From GCA-2719315 sp964448645 (GTDB lineage: Bacteria > Bacteroidota > Bacteroidia > Flavobacteriales > Flavobacteriaceae), in assembly GCA_964448645.1 (NCBI GenBank), contig CAYUZY010000053.1, positions 1-13,030 on the forward strand: a stretch of 13,030 nucleotides of DNA, given 5' to 3'. Below are positions 1 through 6,750 of this stretch, piece by piece. The position numbers were made by a program, and so were the translations under genes. The notes beneath the pieces were generated by a model. The model worked only from the letters and a program-made list of their open reading frames with translations. It had not been told where the DNA came from and did no database searches. Position 1 is the stretch's first letter. The number at the start of each line of letters is the position of its first letter.

Positions 1-22
1 CAAGGGTTTTTGATTTACTTAG

Positions 23-97
23 TCGGGGTGGCAGGATTCGAACCTGCGACCTCCTGCTCCCAAAGCAGGCGCGATGACCGGGCTACGCTACACCCCG
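23..97 (-). tRNA. tRNA-Pro (anticodon TGG)
   Basis: Read on the minus strand this folds as a 75-nt tRNA. The acceptor stem CGGGGTG/CACCCCG pairs 91-97 with 24-30, with discriminator A at 23. The anticodon stem is CCTGC/GCAGG (53-57 and 65-69) around loop TTTGGGA, giving anticodon TGG at 60-62, which reads proline codons. The T arm is GCAGG-TTCGAAT-CCTGC and the D loop carries GG, so the usual G19-C56 contact is present. The 3' CCA is not encoded: the next bases read CTA. One D-stem position is a T-T mismatch. Confidence 0.97.
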
Positions 98-107
98 AAA
101 TTGTTGG

Positions 108-115
108 CAAATATA
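108..115 (-). promoter_or_regulatory. candidate -7 promoter element of tRNA-Pro
   Basis: The minus strand reads TATATTTG, a perfect match to the Bacteroidota -7 consensus TAnnTTTG. It ends 10 nt before the tRNA 5' end, so transcription would start a few bases ahead of the mature tRNA. No convincing -33 TTG is seen. The longer string TATATTTGC recurs in front of the tRNA-Arg transcript at 12795-12803. Confidence 0.55.
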
Positions 116-238
116 GTATTTATAGATTATAAATTACTCTTCAGTGTTATCTAAAATATTTTTAATTATATTTTTTAACATTTTTACAACACTAAATATT
201 AATATAATAATATAAATTGTTGTTTAATTATTTATGTA

Positions 239-418
239 ATGTCTAGAAATCTATATTATTATAAGTTTATATTAAGAAAAGTAAGTTTTAATTCTGTTCT
301 TTTTCGTAAAGAGTTAAATAAAGCTTATGAGAACTTATCTTATGAAGATACTTTATTGCTAAATAAATGGGTTAAGGCATATGCTAAAAAAAATAATGTT
401 TTACAAGATTTAAATTAA
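239..418 (+). CDS. small conserved hypothetical protein, 59 aa
   Basis: An ATG at 239 opens 59 codons closed by TAA at 416-418. The product is basic and probably cytoplasmic, with no signal or membrane segment. Its N-terminal half contains RKVSFNSVLFRKELNKA (residues 13-29). From memory, this resembles a short flavobacterial protein family of unknown function with the pattern K-V-S-F-[DN]-x-x-L-F-x-K-E-L-x-K-A, followed by a helical segment with a Trp near residue 44. The gene sits alone on the plus strand between the tRNA-Pro promoter and the convergent OxyR-like gene, 13 bp from that gene's stop. No TAnnTTTG box was found in front of it. I cannot assign a function; the family match is recalled, not searched. 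Confidence 0.6.
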   Translation: MSRNLYYYKFILRKVSFNSVLFRKELNKAYENLSYEDTLLLNKWVKAYAKKNNVLQDLN

Positions 419-431
419 ATTTATTACATCA

Positions 432-1349
432 TTAAAAAGGGGAAATGATTTTCACTTCATTTGATTTGATATGATCTCTGGAAATTTTTTCAATAAGATT
501 TGATATGACATTTATTATTGGACTTTTAAATTTTTTTTTAGAATAAATTATACTTATTTCTCTTGCTGGTTCAGGTTCTTCAAAATATTTAATTTCATTT
601 ATTTTATCTTTAGAGATATTTTTAGAGTATAAAAGAGGTAGTAGTGTTATTCCAAAACCTTGATCTGAAAGTTGAATTAATGTTTCAAAATTCCCAGTAT
701 TTAAATCAATTTTTTTATTAAAATTTTTTAATAATTTAAATATTTGTTTTGTAAAACAACTTTCGTCATTTAAAGTTAGAATTGATGAATAATCTAAATC
801 TTCAATTTTAAGATATTCGATTTCGGAAAGATTATTTTTTTTTGGGACATACGCTACAAAAGGTTCGTAATATAGTGGGATCTCATTGATGTTATCATTA
901 TTTAATGGACTAGATATAATTCCCCCATCAATATCTCCCGATAGAATTTTACTTATTAAGCTATTAGAATTTAATTCTTCAATTTTTAAATTAACATTAG
1001 AATATTTTTTATTGAATTTATTAAGGAATAAGGGGATAATTGATGTAACTGATGGAATTATTCCTAATTTGAATTCTCCTCCTATATAATTTTTTTCATA
1101 TGAAACTATTTCTTTCATTCTTAAAGCTTCTTCAACAATTATTTGACCTTGTTCAATTATTTTTTTTCCAACTGGTGTCAATTGAATTGGTTTAGTCCCT
1201 CTTACAAAAACTTTTATTTTTAATTCTTCTTCAAGATTTTGAACTTGCATACTAAGTGTGGGTTGAGTTACATTACATTTTTCAGATGCTTTTGTAAAAC
1301 TTCCATATTTCGAGACAGCTATAACGTATTCAAGCTGTGTTATAGTCAT
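432..1349 (-). CDS. oxyR: LysR-family regulator, OxyR-like (hydrogen peroxide-responsive type)
   Basis: A 305-residue LysR-type transcription factor of full family length. Residues 1-60 form the winged helix-turn-helix (GSFTKASEKCNVTQPTLSMQ, 16-35), with Cys25 where E. coli OxyR also has one. Residues about 90-295 are the substrate-binding-like sensor domain. Residues 97-110 (IIPSVTSIIPLFLN) and 128-141 (ending ILSGDID) align with OxyR peroxide-pocket segments, with Ser100 and Ser128 where E. coli has Thr. Cys198 aligns with the peroxidatic Cys199 of E. coli OxyR, but the resolving Cys208 position is Leu207 and no other sensor-domain Cys exists. It lies 40 bp behind the cyclophilin gene on the same strand, with a palindrome in the gap. 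OxyR proteins activate catalase, Dps and similar genes; none is nearby. A LysR regulator with another ligand is the alternative. Confidence 0.82.
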   Translation of the reverse strand: MTITQLEYVIAVSKYGSFTKASEKCNVTQPTLSMQVQNLEEELKIKVFVRGTKPIQLTPVGKKIIEQGQIIVEEALRMKEIVSYEKNYIGGEFKLGIIPSVTSIIPLFLNKFNKKYSNVNLKIEELNSNSLISKILSGDIDGGIISSPLNNDNINEIPLYYEPFVAYVPKKNNLSEIEYLKIEDLDYSSILTLNDESCFTKQIFKLLKNFNKKIDLNTGNFETLIQLSDQGFGITLLPLLYSKNISKDKINEIKYFEEPEPAREISIIYSKKKFKSPIINVISNLIEKISRDHIKSNEVKIISPF

Positions 1350-1357
1350 AATAAAAT

Positions 1358-1383
1358 CTTATTAATATTACTAATATAATAAG
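1358..1383. promoter_or_regulatory. inverted repeat in front of the OxyR-like gene, candidate operator
   Basis: The 26-bp segment forms a near-perfect dyad. Left arm 1358-1370 is CTTATTAATATTA and right arm 1372-1383 is TAATATAATAAG, matching as an inverted repeat except for one extra base. The core ATATTA-C-TAATAT is perfect. It ends 8 nt before the regulator's start codon. LysR proteins usually bind AT-rich dyads of the T-N11-A type at their own promoters, so autoregulation is plausible. A weak hairpin ending the cyclophilin transcript is the alternative, but it has almost no G-C pairs. Confidence 0.4.
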
Positions 1384-1389
1384 AAAATA

Positions 1390-2100
1390 TTATTGTATTA
1401 TTTCCATTTTCATATAAACATTATGAATAGGAGATTCTCTTTTGTCTATTTCTTCTTTATTTATTTTATCAACGACATCCATTCCTTTAATTACTTTACC
1501 AAAAGCAGTATAATCTCCATCTAAATGATAAGCTCCAGGTTTTTGAACAACAATAAAAAACTCATAAGGGGATGCAAGCTTATGGGGGTTGTCAATTTCA
1601 CTACTTGGCACTGAAATAATACCTCTGTGATGAGAATACCCCTTTTTTGTGTCTGGAGGAAGAAGATATTTTCCAATCATAGCCCTTTTTCTAGATATTT
1701 CATAATTATCCGAGTTACCTCCTTGTATTATAAAACCTTCTACTACTCTATGAAATGTAGTGTTGTTGAAATATTTTTTTTTGATTAAATAAATAAAATT
1801 AGCTCTATGGTAGGGAGTATTTTTAAATAATTCAATTTCAATATTCCCATAAGATGTTATTATTCTTACTTTATTTTCTTTGTTTTCTTTTTCATATTCA
1901 TAGAAAAAAGGAATTGCATTTTTTTCATTTAAAAAGAAATTTTCTGATTTATTGATTAAATTATTTTTCAAATTAGATTTATTTTTTTTTATATTATTCT
2001 TTTCAATTACATTAATTTCTTTAATGTTACTATTATTGTAATTACATCCAAATGAAAGAATAACAATAAAAATTATATTTTTAATTTTTTTTAAAAACAT
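1390..2100 (-). CDS. cyclophilin-type peptidyl-prolyl cis-trans isomerase, lipoprotein
   Basis: A 236-aa protein predicted to speed cis-trans isomerisation of proline bonds during folding of exported proteins. The N terminus has a lipoprotein signal with lipobox LSFGC (Cys19), followed by an Asn/Lys-rich linker to about residue 75. The cyclophilin domain spans about 77-236: FHRVVEGFIIQGG at 116-128 with catalytic Arg118, FFIVV at 181-185, and LDGDYTAFGKV at 193-203. The human CypA His126 position is Tyr197, common among bacterial forms. A region around 142-178 (PPDTKKG...HHRG) matches the longer loop typical of Bacteroidota cyclophilins. The start is fixed by the signal peptide and overlaps the start codon of the divergent Nudix gene, so its promoter must lie inside that gene. 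It is probably co-transcribed with the downstream OxyR-like gene. Confidence 0.93.
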   Translation of the reverse strand: MFLKKIKNIIFIVILSFGCNYNNSNIKEINVIEKNNIKKNKSNLKNNLINKSENFFLNEKNAIPFFYEYEKENKENKVRIITSYGNIEIELFKNTPYHRANFIYLIKKKYFNNTTFHRVVEGFIIQGGNSDNYEISRKRAMIGKYLLPPDTKKGYSHHRGIISVPSSEIDNPHKLASPYEFFIVVQKPGAYHLDGDYTAFGKVIKGMDVVDKINKEEIDKRESPIHNVYMKMEIIQ

Positions 2101-2734
2101 GGAAATGGGATCTTTTTCAAATTTTATATTAAAAATAAAGGAAAAAATAAAAATATCACATGATTTTGAAAATGATCTGATACCTTCTGGAAGAATTAGA
2201 AGTATTAATAATTATAATAATAAATCATATCAAAGAGCTGCTGTAATTATTTTTTGTTTTGAAGATAATTTTGAAAATATTTGTTTTCCATTAATAAGGA
2301 GGCAAGTATATGATGGAGTTCATTCGGGTCAAATTTCATTACCTGGAGGAAAAAAAGATTATAAAGACAAAAGTTTATGGGAAACTGCCAAAAGAGAATT
2401 AAATGAAGAGCTTGGTGTTGATATTTCTGTTATTAGAAAAATAAAAAAATTAAGTAAGTTATATATTCCTCCAAGTAATTTTTTAGTTACACCATATGTT
2501 GCTTATGCAGAAATTAATCCAGATTTTATAATTAATAGAAGAGAAGTTGCAGAATTATTAATCATGAAAGTTCAGGATTTAATTTTATTAAAAAAAGTTA
2601 ATAAAAGAGTAATAAATTCTTATTTAAAAAATGTTTTAGTTCCAGGCTATAAAATAAATAATAATTTTATCTGGGGTGCTACTGCCATGATACTTAAAGA
2701 ATTTAAACTTATTCTTGATTTATCTGCTGATTAA
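2099..2734 (+). CDS. Nudix hydrolase, CoA pyrophosphatase (NudL/YeaB-like)
   Basis: A 211-aa cytoplasmic Nudix enzyme. Residues 65-84 carry the signature of the CoA-pyrophosphatase subfamily (L-I-R-R, then HSGQISLPGG at 75-84), followed by the Nudix box ending in RELNEELGV (99-107), whose glutamates bind Mg2+. The spacing between GG and REL is the slightly longer one of this subfamily. IWGATAMIL (191-199) is the typical C-terminal helix motif. The family splits CoA or oxidised CoA into phosphopantetheine and 3',5'-ADP. The annotated ATG at 2099 overlaps the divergent cyclophilin start; the ATG at 2105 (MGSFSNF) is an equally possible start. The acyltransferase gene follows after 24 bp and is probably in the same transcript. 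Family assignment is firm; substrate is inferred from the family. Confidence 0.9.
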   Translation: MEMGSFSNFILKIKEKIKISHDFENDLIPSGRIRSINNYNNKSYQRAAVIIFCFEDNFENICFPLIRRQVYDGVHSGQISLPGGKKDYKDKSLWETAKRELNEELGVDISVIRKIKKLSKLYIPPSNFLVTPYVAYAEINPDFIINRREVAELLIMKVQDLILLKKVNKRVINSYLKNVLVPGYKINNNFIWGATAMILKEFKLILDLSAD

Positions 2735-2758
2735 TATTTTATATTTGATTTTTATAAG

Positions 2759-3556
2759 ATGAACTTAATAAAGAAAAATCCTTTTGGACATTATCTAATT
2801 ATAAAAAAATGGATAATTAGGTATTTTGGATTTATGACACATAGAAGATATAGAGGTTTTAATGAATTGAAAATTGAAGGTTCAGAAATCATAAATAATC
2901 TTCCAGATAATAATGTTTTATTTGTGTCAAATCACCAGACTTATTTTGCAGATGTTGTTGCAATGTTTCATGTTTTTAATGCTAGTCTAAGCGGAAGAAT
3001 TGATTCAATAAAAAATATCGGATATATTTGGAATCCAAAATTGAACATATATTTTATTGCTGCAAAAGAAACCATGAAATCTGGAATTATTCCTAGATTA
3101 ATGTCTTATGCAGGATCTATATCTATCCAAAGAACATGGAGGGAGGCTGGAAAGGATATTAATAGACAAGTTAAAATGAGTGATATCTCAAATATAGGTA
3201 AAGCATTAAAAGATGGGTGGGTAATTACATTTCCCCAAGGAACTACTAAACCATTTAAACCAATTAGAAAAGGAACTGTCCATATTATAAAAAAATATAA
3301 ACCTATAGTTATTCCAATAGTTATAGATGGATTTAGAAGATCTTTTGATAAAAGAGGTCTAATGATTAAGAAAAGAGGCATTTTACAAACTTTTGTTATT
3401 AAAGAACCTTTAATTATTGATTATGATAAAGATAGCATTGACAACATAATAGAAAAGATAGAATATTCAATTGAACAACACCCTTCTTTTCTAAAAGTAA
3501 TTCCTAAAGAAGAAATAGATGCTACAAATGCCTTAGACTCAGAAAGAGAATGGTAA
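2759..3556 (+). CDS. PlsC-type 1-acyl-sn-glycerol-3-phosphate acyltransferase family protein
   Basis: A 265-aa acyltransferase of the lysophosphatidate/glycerolipid family, expected to act at the inner face of the cytoplasmic membrane by transferring an acyl chain to a lysolipid. Residues 53-65 contain the catalytic block VLFVSNHQTYFAD, with His59 and Asp65. Residues 157-172 (TFPQGTTKPFKPIRKG) match the FPEGT substrate-binding block, with Gln in place of Glu. KPIVIPIVIDGF (181-192) is the usual following strand. The His-Asp spacing is HX5D instead of the common HX4D, which I recall from Bacteroidota relatives but have not checked. It follows the Nudix gene by 24 bp, and its stop codon directly abuts the stop of the convergent sodC gene. 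Exact acyl donor and acceptor (phospholipid, ornithine lipid or other) cannot be told. Confidence 0.87.
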   Translation: MNLIKKNPFGHYLIIKKWIIRYFGFMTHRRYRGFNELKIEGSEIINNLPDNNVLFVSNHQTYFADVVAMFHVFNASLSGRIDSIKNIGYIWNPKLNIYFIAAKETMKSGIIPRLMSYAGSISIQRTWREAGKDINRQVKMSDISNIGKALKDGWVITFPQGTTKPFKPIRKGTVHIIKKYKPIVIPIVIDGFRRSFDKRGLMIKKRGILQTFVIKEPLIIDYDKDSIDNIIEKIEYSIEQHPSFLKVIPKEEIDATNALDSEREW

Positions 3557-4099
3557 TTATTTAATTATTGCTGAACAACTTATTCTTGCACCAGCTGCTC
3601 CAGAAGGTTGAGAAATAAAATCATCTTCACCTTGATGAATAATTATAGCTTTTCCAATTATATTCCTTTTATCATCTTTACACCCAAGGCACCAAAGATC
3701 TGTAGAGAAAGTAATTTTTCCTTGACCAGATGAGTTAACCTGGAAATTTCCAATATCACCTCTATGAAATCCATCGTTATTTCCCCATTTTCCATGATTT
3801 TCAAAAGTTGGATTCCAATGACCTCCAGTTGATTTGCCATCATTTGAAGAGCAATCTGCTTTTTCATGAATATGTATAGCATGTATTCCTGGAGATAGAT
3901 CTTTAACATTAGCAGACATTTTAACTAAATTATTTTTTTCAATAAAAGAAATATCACCTGTTGCATCACTACCACTTTTTGCTGAAAGAATTAATTCAAT
4001 TTTTATTTCATTTGCATTACTTTTGTTTTTTTTATTATTCTGACATGATGTAATTGTCATAATAATTATTAGAAAGTATATAAATTTTATTTTTTTCAT
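3557..4099 (-). CDS. sodC: Cu/Zn superoxide dismutase, lipoprotein
   Basis: A 180-aa envelope enzyme converting superoxide to oxygen and hydrogen peroxide. The lipoprotein signal ends in TITSC (Cys19). All metal ligands are visible: His76 and His78 (GIHAIHIHEKADC), His94 (TGGHWNP), His102, His112, Asp115 (FHRGDIGN) and His155. The structural disulfide pair is Cys83 and Cys175, and Arg172 (GAAGARISC) is the active-site arginine. An additional pair, Cys137 and Cys140 (LWCLGC), is absent from the classical enzymes and may form a second disulfide. It is convergent with the acyltransferase with no gap and divergent from the DUF3089 gene across 88 bp. The lipid anchor places it in the periplasm or at the cell surface. 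Confidence 0.95.
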   Translation of the reverse strand: MKKIKFIYFLIIIMTITSCQNNKKNKSNANEIKIELILSAKSGSDATGDISFIEKNNLVKMSANVKDLSPGIHAIHIHEKADCSSNDGKSTGGHWNPTFENHGKWGNNDGFHRGDIGNFQVNSSGQGKITFSTDLWCLGCKDDKRNIIGKAIIIHQGEDDFISQPSGAAGARISCSAIIK

Positions 4100-4107
4100 T
4101 TTAAAAA

Positions 4108-4134
4108 ATGCTAGTTTAAATTTGATGCTAACTT
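4108..4134. promoter_or_regulatory. direct repeat and -7 box in the sodC/DUF3089 divergent region
   Basis: ATGCTAGTTT (4108-4117) and ATGCTAACTT (4125-4134) are a direct repeat, 8 of 10 identical, with a 17-bp period. Between them TAAATTTG (4117-4124, plus strand) is a perfect TAnnTTTG element that could drive the DUF3089 gene with a leader of about 57 nt. A second, weaker TAAATTTA (4149-4156) is self-complementary and could serve either direction. No -33 TTG is visible. Function is inferred from position only. Confidence 0.3.
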
Positions 4135-4187
4135 ATGAAAAAGATGTATAAATTTAGTTCATCATTGTAAAAAATTATCATGAATTA

Positions 4188-5195
4188 ATGAGACTTTATA
4201 TTGTTTGTTTTCTTTCAATTCTAGTTATTAGTTGTAAATCTATTTATTCTACAACTGATTTTAATTTAGCTGAAACACCTAAAGCCCCTAATTATGCTAA
4301 TGTTTTAAGTTGGGCTTGTTTTCCTAAAAAATATCCTGTTTCTTTAGAAAGAGTTACTGAAAAATATGAAGAAAAAGATGCAGATGTTTTTTATTTATAT
4401 CCCACGTTGTTACTTGACAAAAAAGATAATTCTTGGAATGCAAATATTTGGAATAAAGAATATAGAAATGAAGTAATAAGTAAAGCAATTTTTTATCAAG
4501 CTTCTGCTTGGGTTAAAAGCGGTAATTTATATGCACCTTTTTACAGGCAGGTTCATTATAGAATTTTTGATGAAAGATATACAAGTCAAGGTAAAGAAGC
4601 ATGGGAAATAGCTTATGTAGATATAAAAAGGTCGTTTAAATATTATTTAAAGAACTATAATAAAGGAAAACCTATAATAATTGCCTCTCACAGTCAAGGA
4701 AGTTTGCATGCAAAAAGATTAATTCAAGAATTTTTTGATGGAAAACCATTACAAAAACAGTTAGTTGGTGCCTATTTAATTGGAACATCAATAAAAAAGA
4801 ATGATTTTAACAATATAAAACCTATGAATTATGCTGGGGAGATAGGAGGATTTGTTAGTTGGAATTCATATAAATATGGGAAATTTCCTAAAAAATACGA
4901 ATCATGGTTTAAAGGTAGTGTTAGTTCAAACCCTATAACATGGAACAAAGAAAAAGAAGGAAAAATTTTGTTTCATAAAGGCCTTCTTTATGAAGATAAA
5001 AAAATATATCCTCAAAGTGTTTCTGTTAAAGTTCTTGACGGACTATTATGGACAACACTACCAAAAGTTCCAAAAAGGTTTTTAATGTCGTATATAAAAA
5101 GTTATCATTTTGCAGATATAAATCTTTTTTGGAAAGATATTGAAGAAAATTCTATTTTAAGAGTAAATAATTGGTTAAAAGAGTATAGAAAATAA
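4188..5195 (+). CDS. DUF3089 family alpha/beta-hydrolase, lipoprotein
   Basis: A 335-aa predicted envelope lipoprotein; the signal ends in LVISC (Cys16). The rest matches what I know of DUF3089, an alpha/beta-hydrolase-like family of unknown substrate. DADVFYLYPTLLLD (64-77) forms the first strand and oxyanion region. IIIASHSQGS (163-172) is the nucleophile elbow with Ser169. SYHFADINLFW (305-315) supplies the likely catalytic His307. The long segment ASAWVKSGNLYAPFYRQV (105-122) is typical of the family. An acid residue is not certain; Asp284 in VLDG is one candidate. It is divergent from sodC and 57 bp ahead of the Gfo/Idh gene, so it may share that operon. An esterase or lipase-like activity is inferred from the fold only. 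Confidence 0.85.
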   Translation: MRLYIVCFLSILVISCKSIYSTTDFNLAETPKAPNYANVLSWACFPKKYPVSLERVTEKYEEKDADVFYLYPTLLLDKKDNSWNANIWNKEYRNEVISKAIFYQASAWVKSGNLYAPFYRQVHYRIFDERYTSQGKEAWEIAYVDIKRSFKYYLKNYNKGKPIIIASHSQGSLHAKRLIQEFFDGKPLQKQLVGAYLIGTSIKKNDFNNIKPMNYAGEIGGFVSWNSYKYGKFPKKYESWFKGSVSSNPITWNKEKEGKILFHKGLLYEDKKIYPQSVSVKVLDGLLWTTLPKVPKRFLMSYIKSYHFADINLFWKDIEENSILRVNNWLKEYRK

Positions 5196-5252
5196 ACTCT
5201 TTAAGAAATTATTTGTCTAATTTTAGAAAAGTTTGTAATGTGAAATTAAAAT

Positions 5253-6737
5253 ATGAATAAGAATTATAATAAAAGAAGAAGAGATTTTATAAAGAAGAGC
5301 CTTTTAGCATCATCTATTTTTATTGTTCCAAGGCATGTTTTAGGAGGATCCGATTTTATCTCTCCTAGTGACCGATTAAATATAGCTGCTATTGCTTCTG
5401 GAGGTAAAGGGGGAAGTGATATTTTAAATGCCTCTGTTAATGGAAGAGAGAATATTATTGCACTTTGTGATGTTGATTTTTCAGGAGATGCAGCGAAAAC
5501 TGTTAAAAAGTTCCCAAAGGCAAAACTTTATGCTGATTTTAGAAAAATGTTAGATAATGAAAAAGATATTGATGCAGTAACGATTTCTTCTCCTGATCAT
5601 ACTCATGCCTCTGCTGCTGTTTATGCTATGGAAAGGGAGAAGCATGTATATATTCAAAAACCATTAACTCATAATATAAAAGAGGCAAGATTATTAACAA
5701 ATCTTGCAAGAAAGAAAAAAGTTGTATCTCAAATGGGAAATCAGGGGGCTTCTAATCCTAATCAAGATATTATGCAAGAATGGATTGATTCAGGTAAAAT
5801 AGGTTCTATATCTAAAGTTCATGTTTGGACTTCTAGACCAGTATGGCCCCAAGGAATTCATCCTCCTAAACCTAATCCTGCTTTAAAACCAAAAAAACTT
5901 AATTGGGATTTATGGTTAGGTCCTGCAAAAAAAACAGATTACACTCCTAATTTACATCCTTTTAATTGGAGAGGTTGGTGGGAATATGGTACAGGAGCTC
6001 TAGGAGATATGGGGTGTCATTTAATGGATATACCTTTTAAGCTATTAGACTTAAAATATCCTAAAGATGTCGAATGTAGTATAGGTACTGTTTTTACAAA
6101 AATGTGGTCTCCTGAATATATTCCTGAAGGTTGCCCTCCTTCATCTGTTGTTCAGTTGAGTTTTGATTCAACTAAAAAAAGTAATTCTCCAATAAAAATG
6201 ACATGGTCTGATGGTGGAATTAAACCTTTTCATCCTGATCTTATTCCTTCAAGTGTTGATATAGATAATGAAGGAGTAATGATAATTGGAGATAAAGGAA
6301 TAATTTCTTGTTATGATAAGGCACTTAATCCAATATTATATGTTAAGGGAGAATCTCCTATTAAAAAAGGTCTTCATATTTCAGATTTAATGGTTGAGGG
6401 TAAAGTAGATGATGCAGTGATGAAAATGTATGAAGATGAGTTTGGTCATCAAAGAAAATGGGTAGATGCATGTAAGGCTGGATTTAATAGTAAAGAACAT
6501 ATGAACTTAACTTCTTCATTTGATTTTTCTGGTCCTTTAACAGAGTCTGTTTTATTAGGAAACGTGGCAGTTAGAAGTTACCTTTTAAAAGATTCTAAAA
6601 AGAGAGGAATGTGGGGAAGCCCTGTTTGGACAGGAAGAAAAAAATTACTTTGGGATGCAGAAAACATGAAAATAACTAATCTTGATGATGCAAATCAATT
6701 TGTTACTAGAGTTTATAGAAAAGGATGGGAAGTATAA
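5253..6737 (+). CDS. Tat-exported Gfo/Idh/MocA family oxidoreductase
   Basis: A 494-aa NAD(P)-dependent sugar-type dehydrogenase. RRRDFIKKSLLAS (8-20) followed by a short hydrophobic run is a Tat signal, so the enzyme is probably exported folded with its cofactor. The Rossmann domain spans about 41-160: ASGGKGG at 48-54, with Ala where the first Gly of GxGxxG usually stands, CDVD at 72-75, SSPDHTHA at 112-119, and the catalytic lysine motif as QKP (Lys136) instead of EKP. The C-terminal domain holds WDLWLGPA (218-225), HPFNWRGWWEYGTGALGDMG (235-254) and CHLMD (255-259), the usual catalytic block of the large Tat-signal subgroup in Bacteroidota and Planctomycetes. GalE follows after 13 bp. Substrate is unknown; oxidation or isomerisation of a sugar or glycoside is likely. 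Confidence 0.92.
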   Translation: MNKNYNKRRRDFIKKSLLASSIFIVPRHVLGGSDFISPSDRLNIAAIASGGKGGSDILNASVNGRENIIALCDVDFSGDAAKTVKKFPKAKLYADFRKMLDNEKDIDAVTISSPDHTHASAAVYAMEREKHVYIQKPLTHNIKEARLLTNLARKKKVVSQMGNQGASNPNQDIMQEWIDSGKIGSISKVHVWTSRPVWPQGIHPPKPNPALKPKKLNWDLWLGPAKKTDYTPNLHPFNWRGWWEYGTGALGDMGCHLMDIPFKLLDLKYPKDVECSIGTVFTKMWSPEYIPEGCPPSSVVQLSFDSTKKSNSPIKMTWSDGGIKPFHPDLIPSSVDIDNEGVMIIGDKGIISCYDKALNPILYVKGESPIKKGLHISDLMVEGKVDDAVMKMYEDEFGHQRKWVDACKAGFNSKEHMNLTSSFDFSGPLTESVLLGNVAVRSYLLKDSKKRGMWGSPVWTGRKKLLWDAENMKITNLDDANQFVTRVYRKGWEV

Positions 6738-6750
6738 AAAATAAAATAAA

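Noticed and set aside
1..22. CAAGGGTTTTT at the window edge, resembling the 3' arm and T-run of a terminator
   Set aside because: It matches the right half of the hairpin at 10218-10241, but the left arm would lie outside the window, so it cannot be confirmed.
98..238. AT-rich spacer before the 59-codon gene, examined for a plus-strand promoter or RNA
   Set aside because: Apart from the minus-strand tRNA-Pro box at 108-115, only A/T runs with no TAnnTTTG match or stable fold.
886..1089. 67-codon plus-strand frame inside the OxyR-like gene
   Set aside because: Antisense shadow of a conserved sensor domain.
3106..3381. 91-codon minus-strand frame inside the acyltransferase gene
   Set aside because: It lies fully within a well-conserved gene on the other strand and has no domain, signal or promoter.
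4180..4190. Mini-ORF ATG-AAT-TAA whose stop overlaps the ATG of the DUF3089 gene
   Set aside because: A two-codon ORF arises easily in such AT-rich DNA; nothing supports translational coupling.
5178..5202. Inverted repeat AAAGAGT/ACTCTTT across the end of the DUF3089 gene
   Set aside because: Seven AT-rich pairs with an 11-nt loop and no T-run; too weak to call a terminator.
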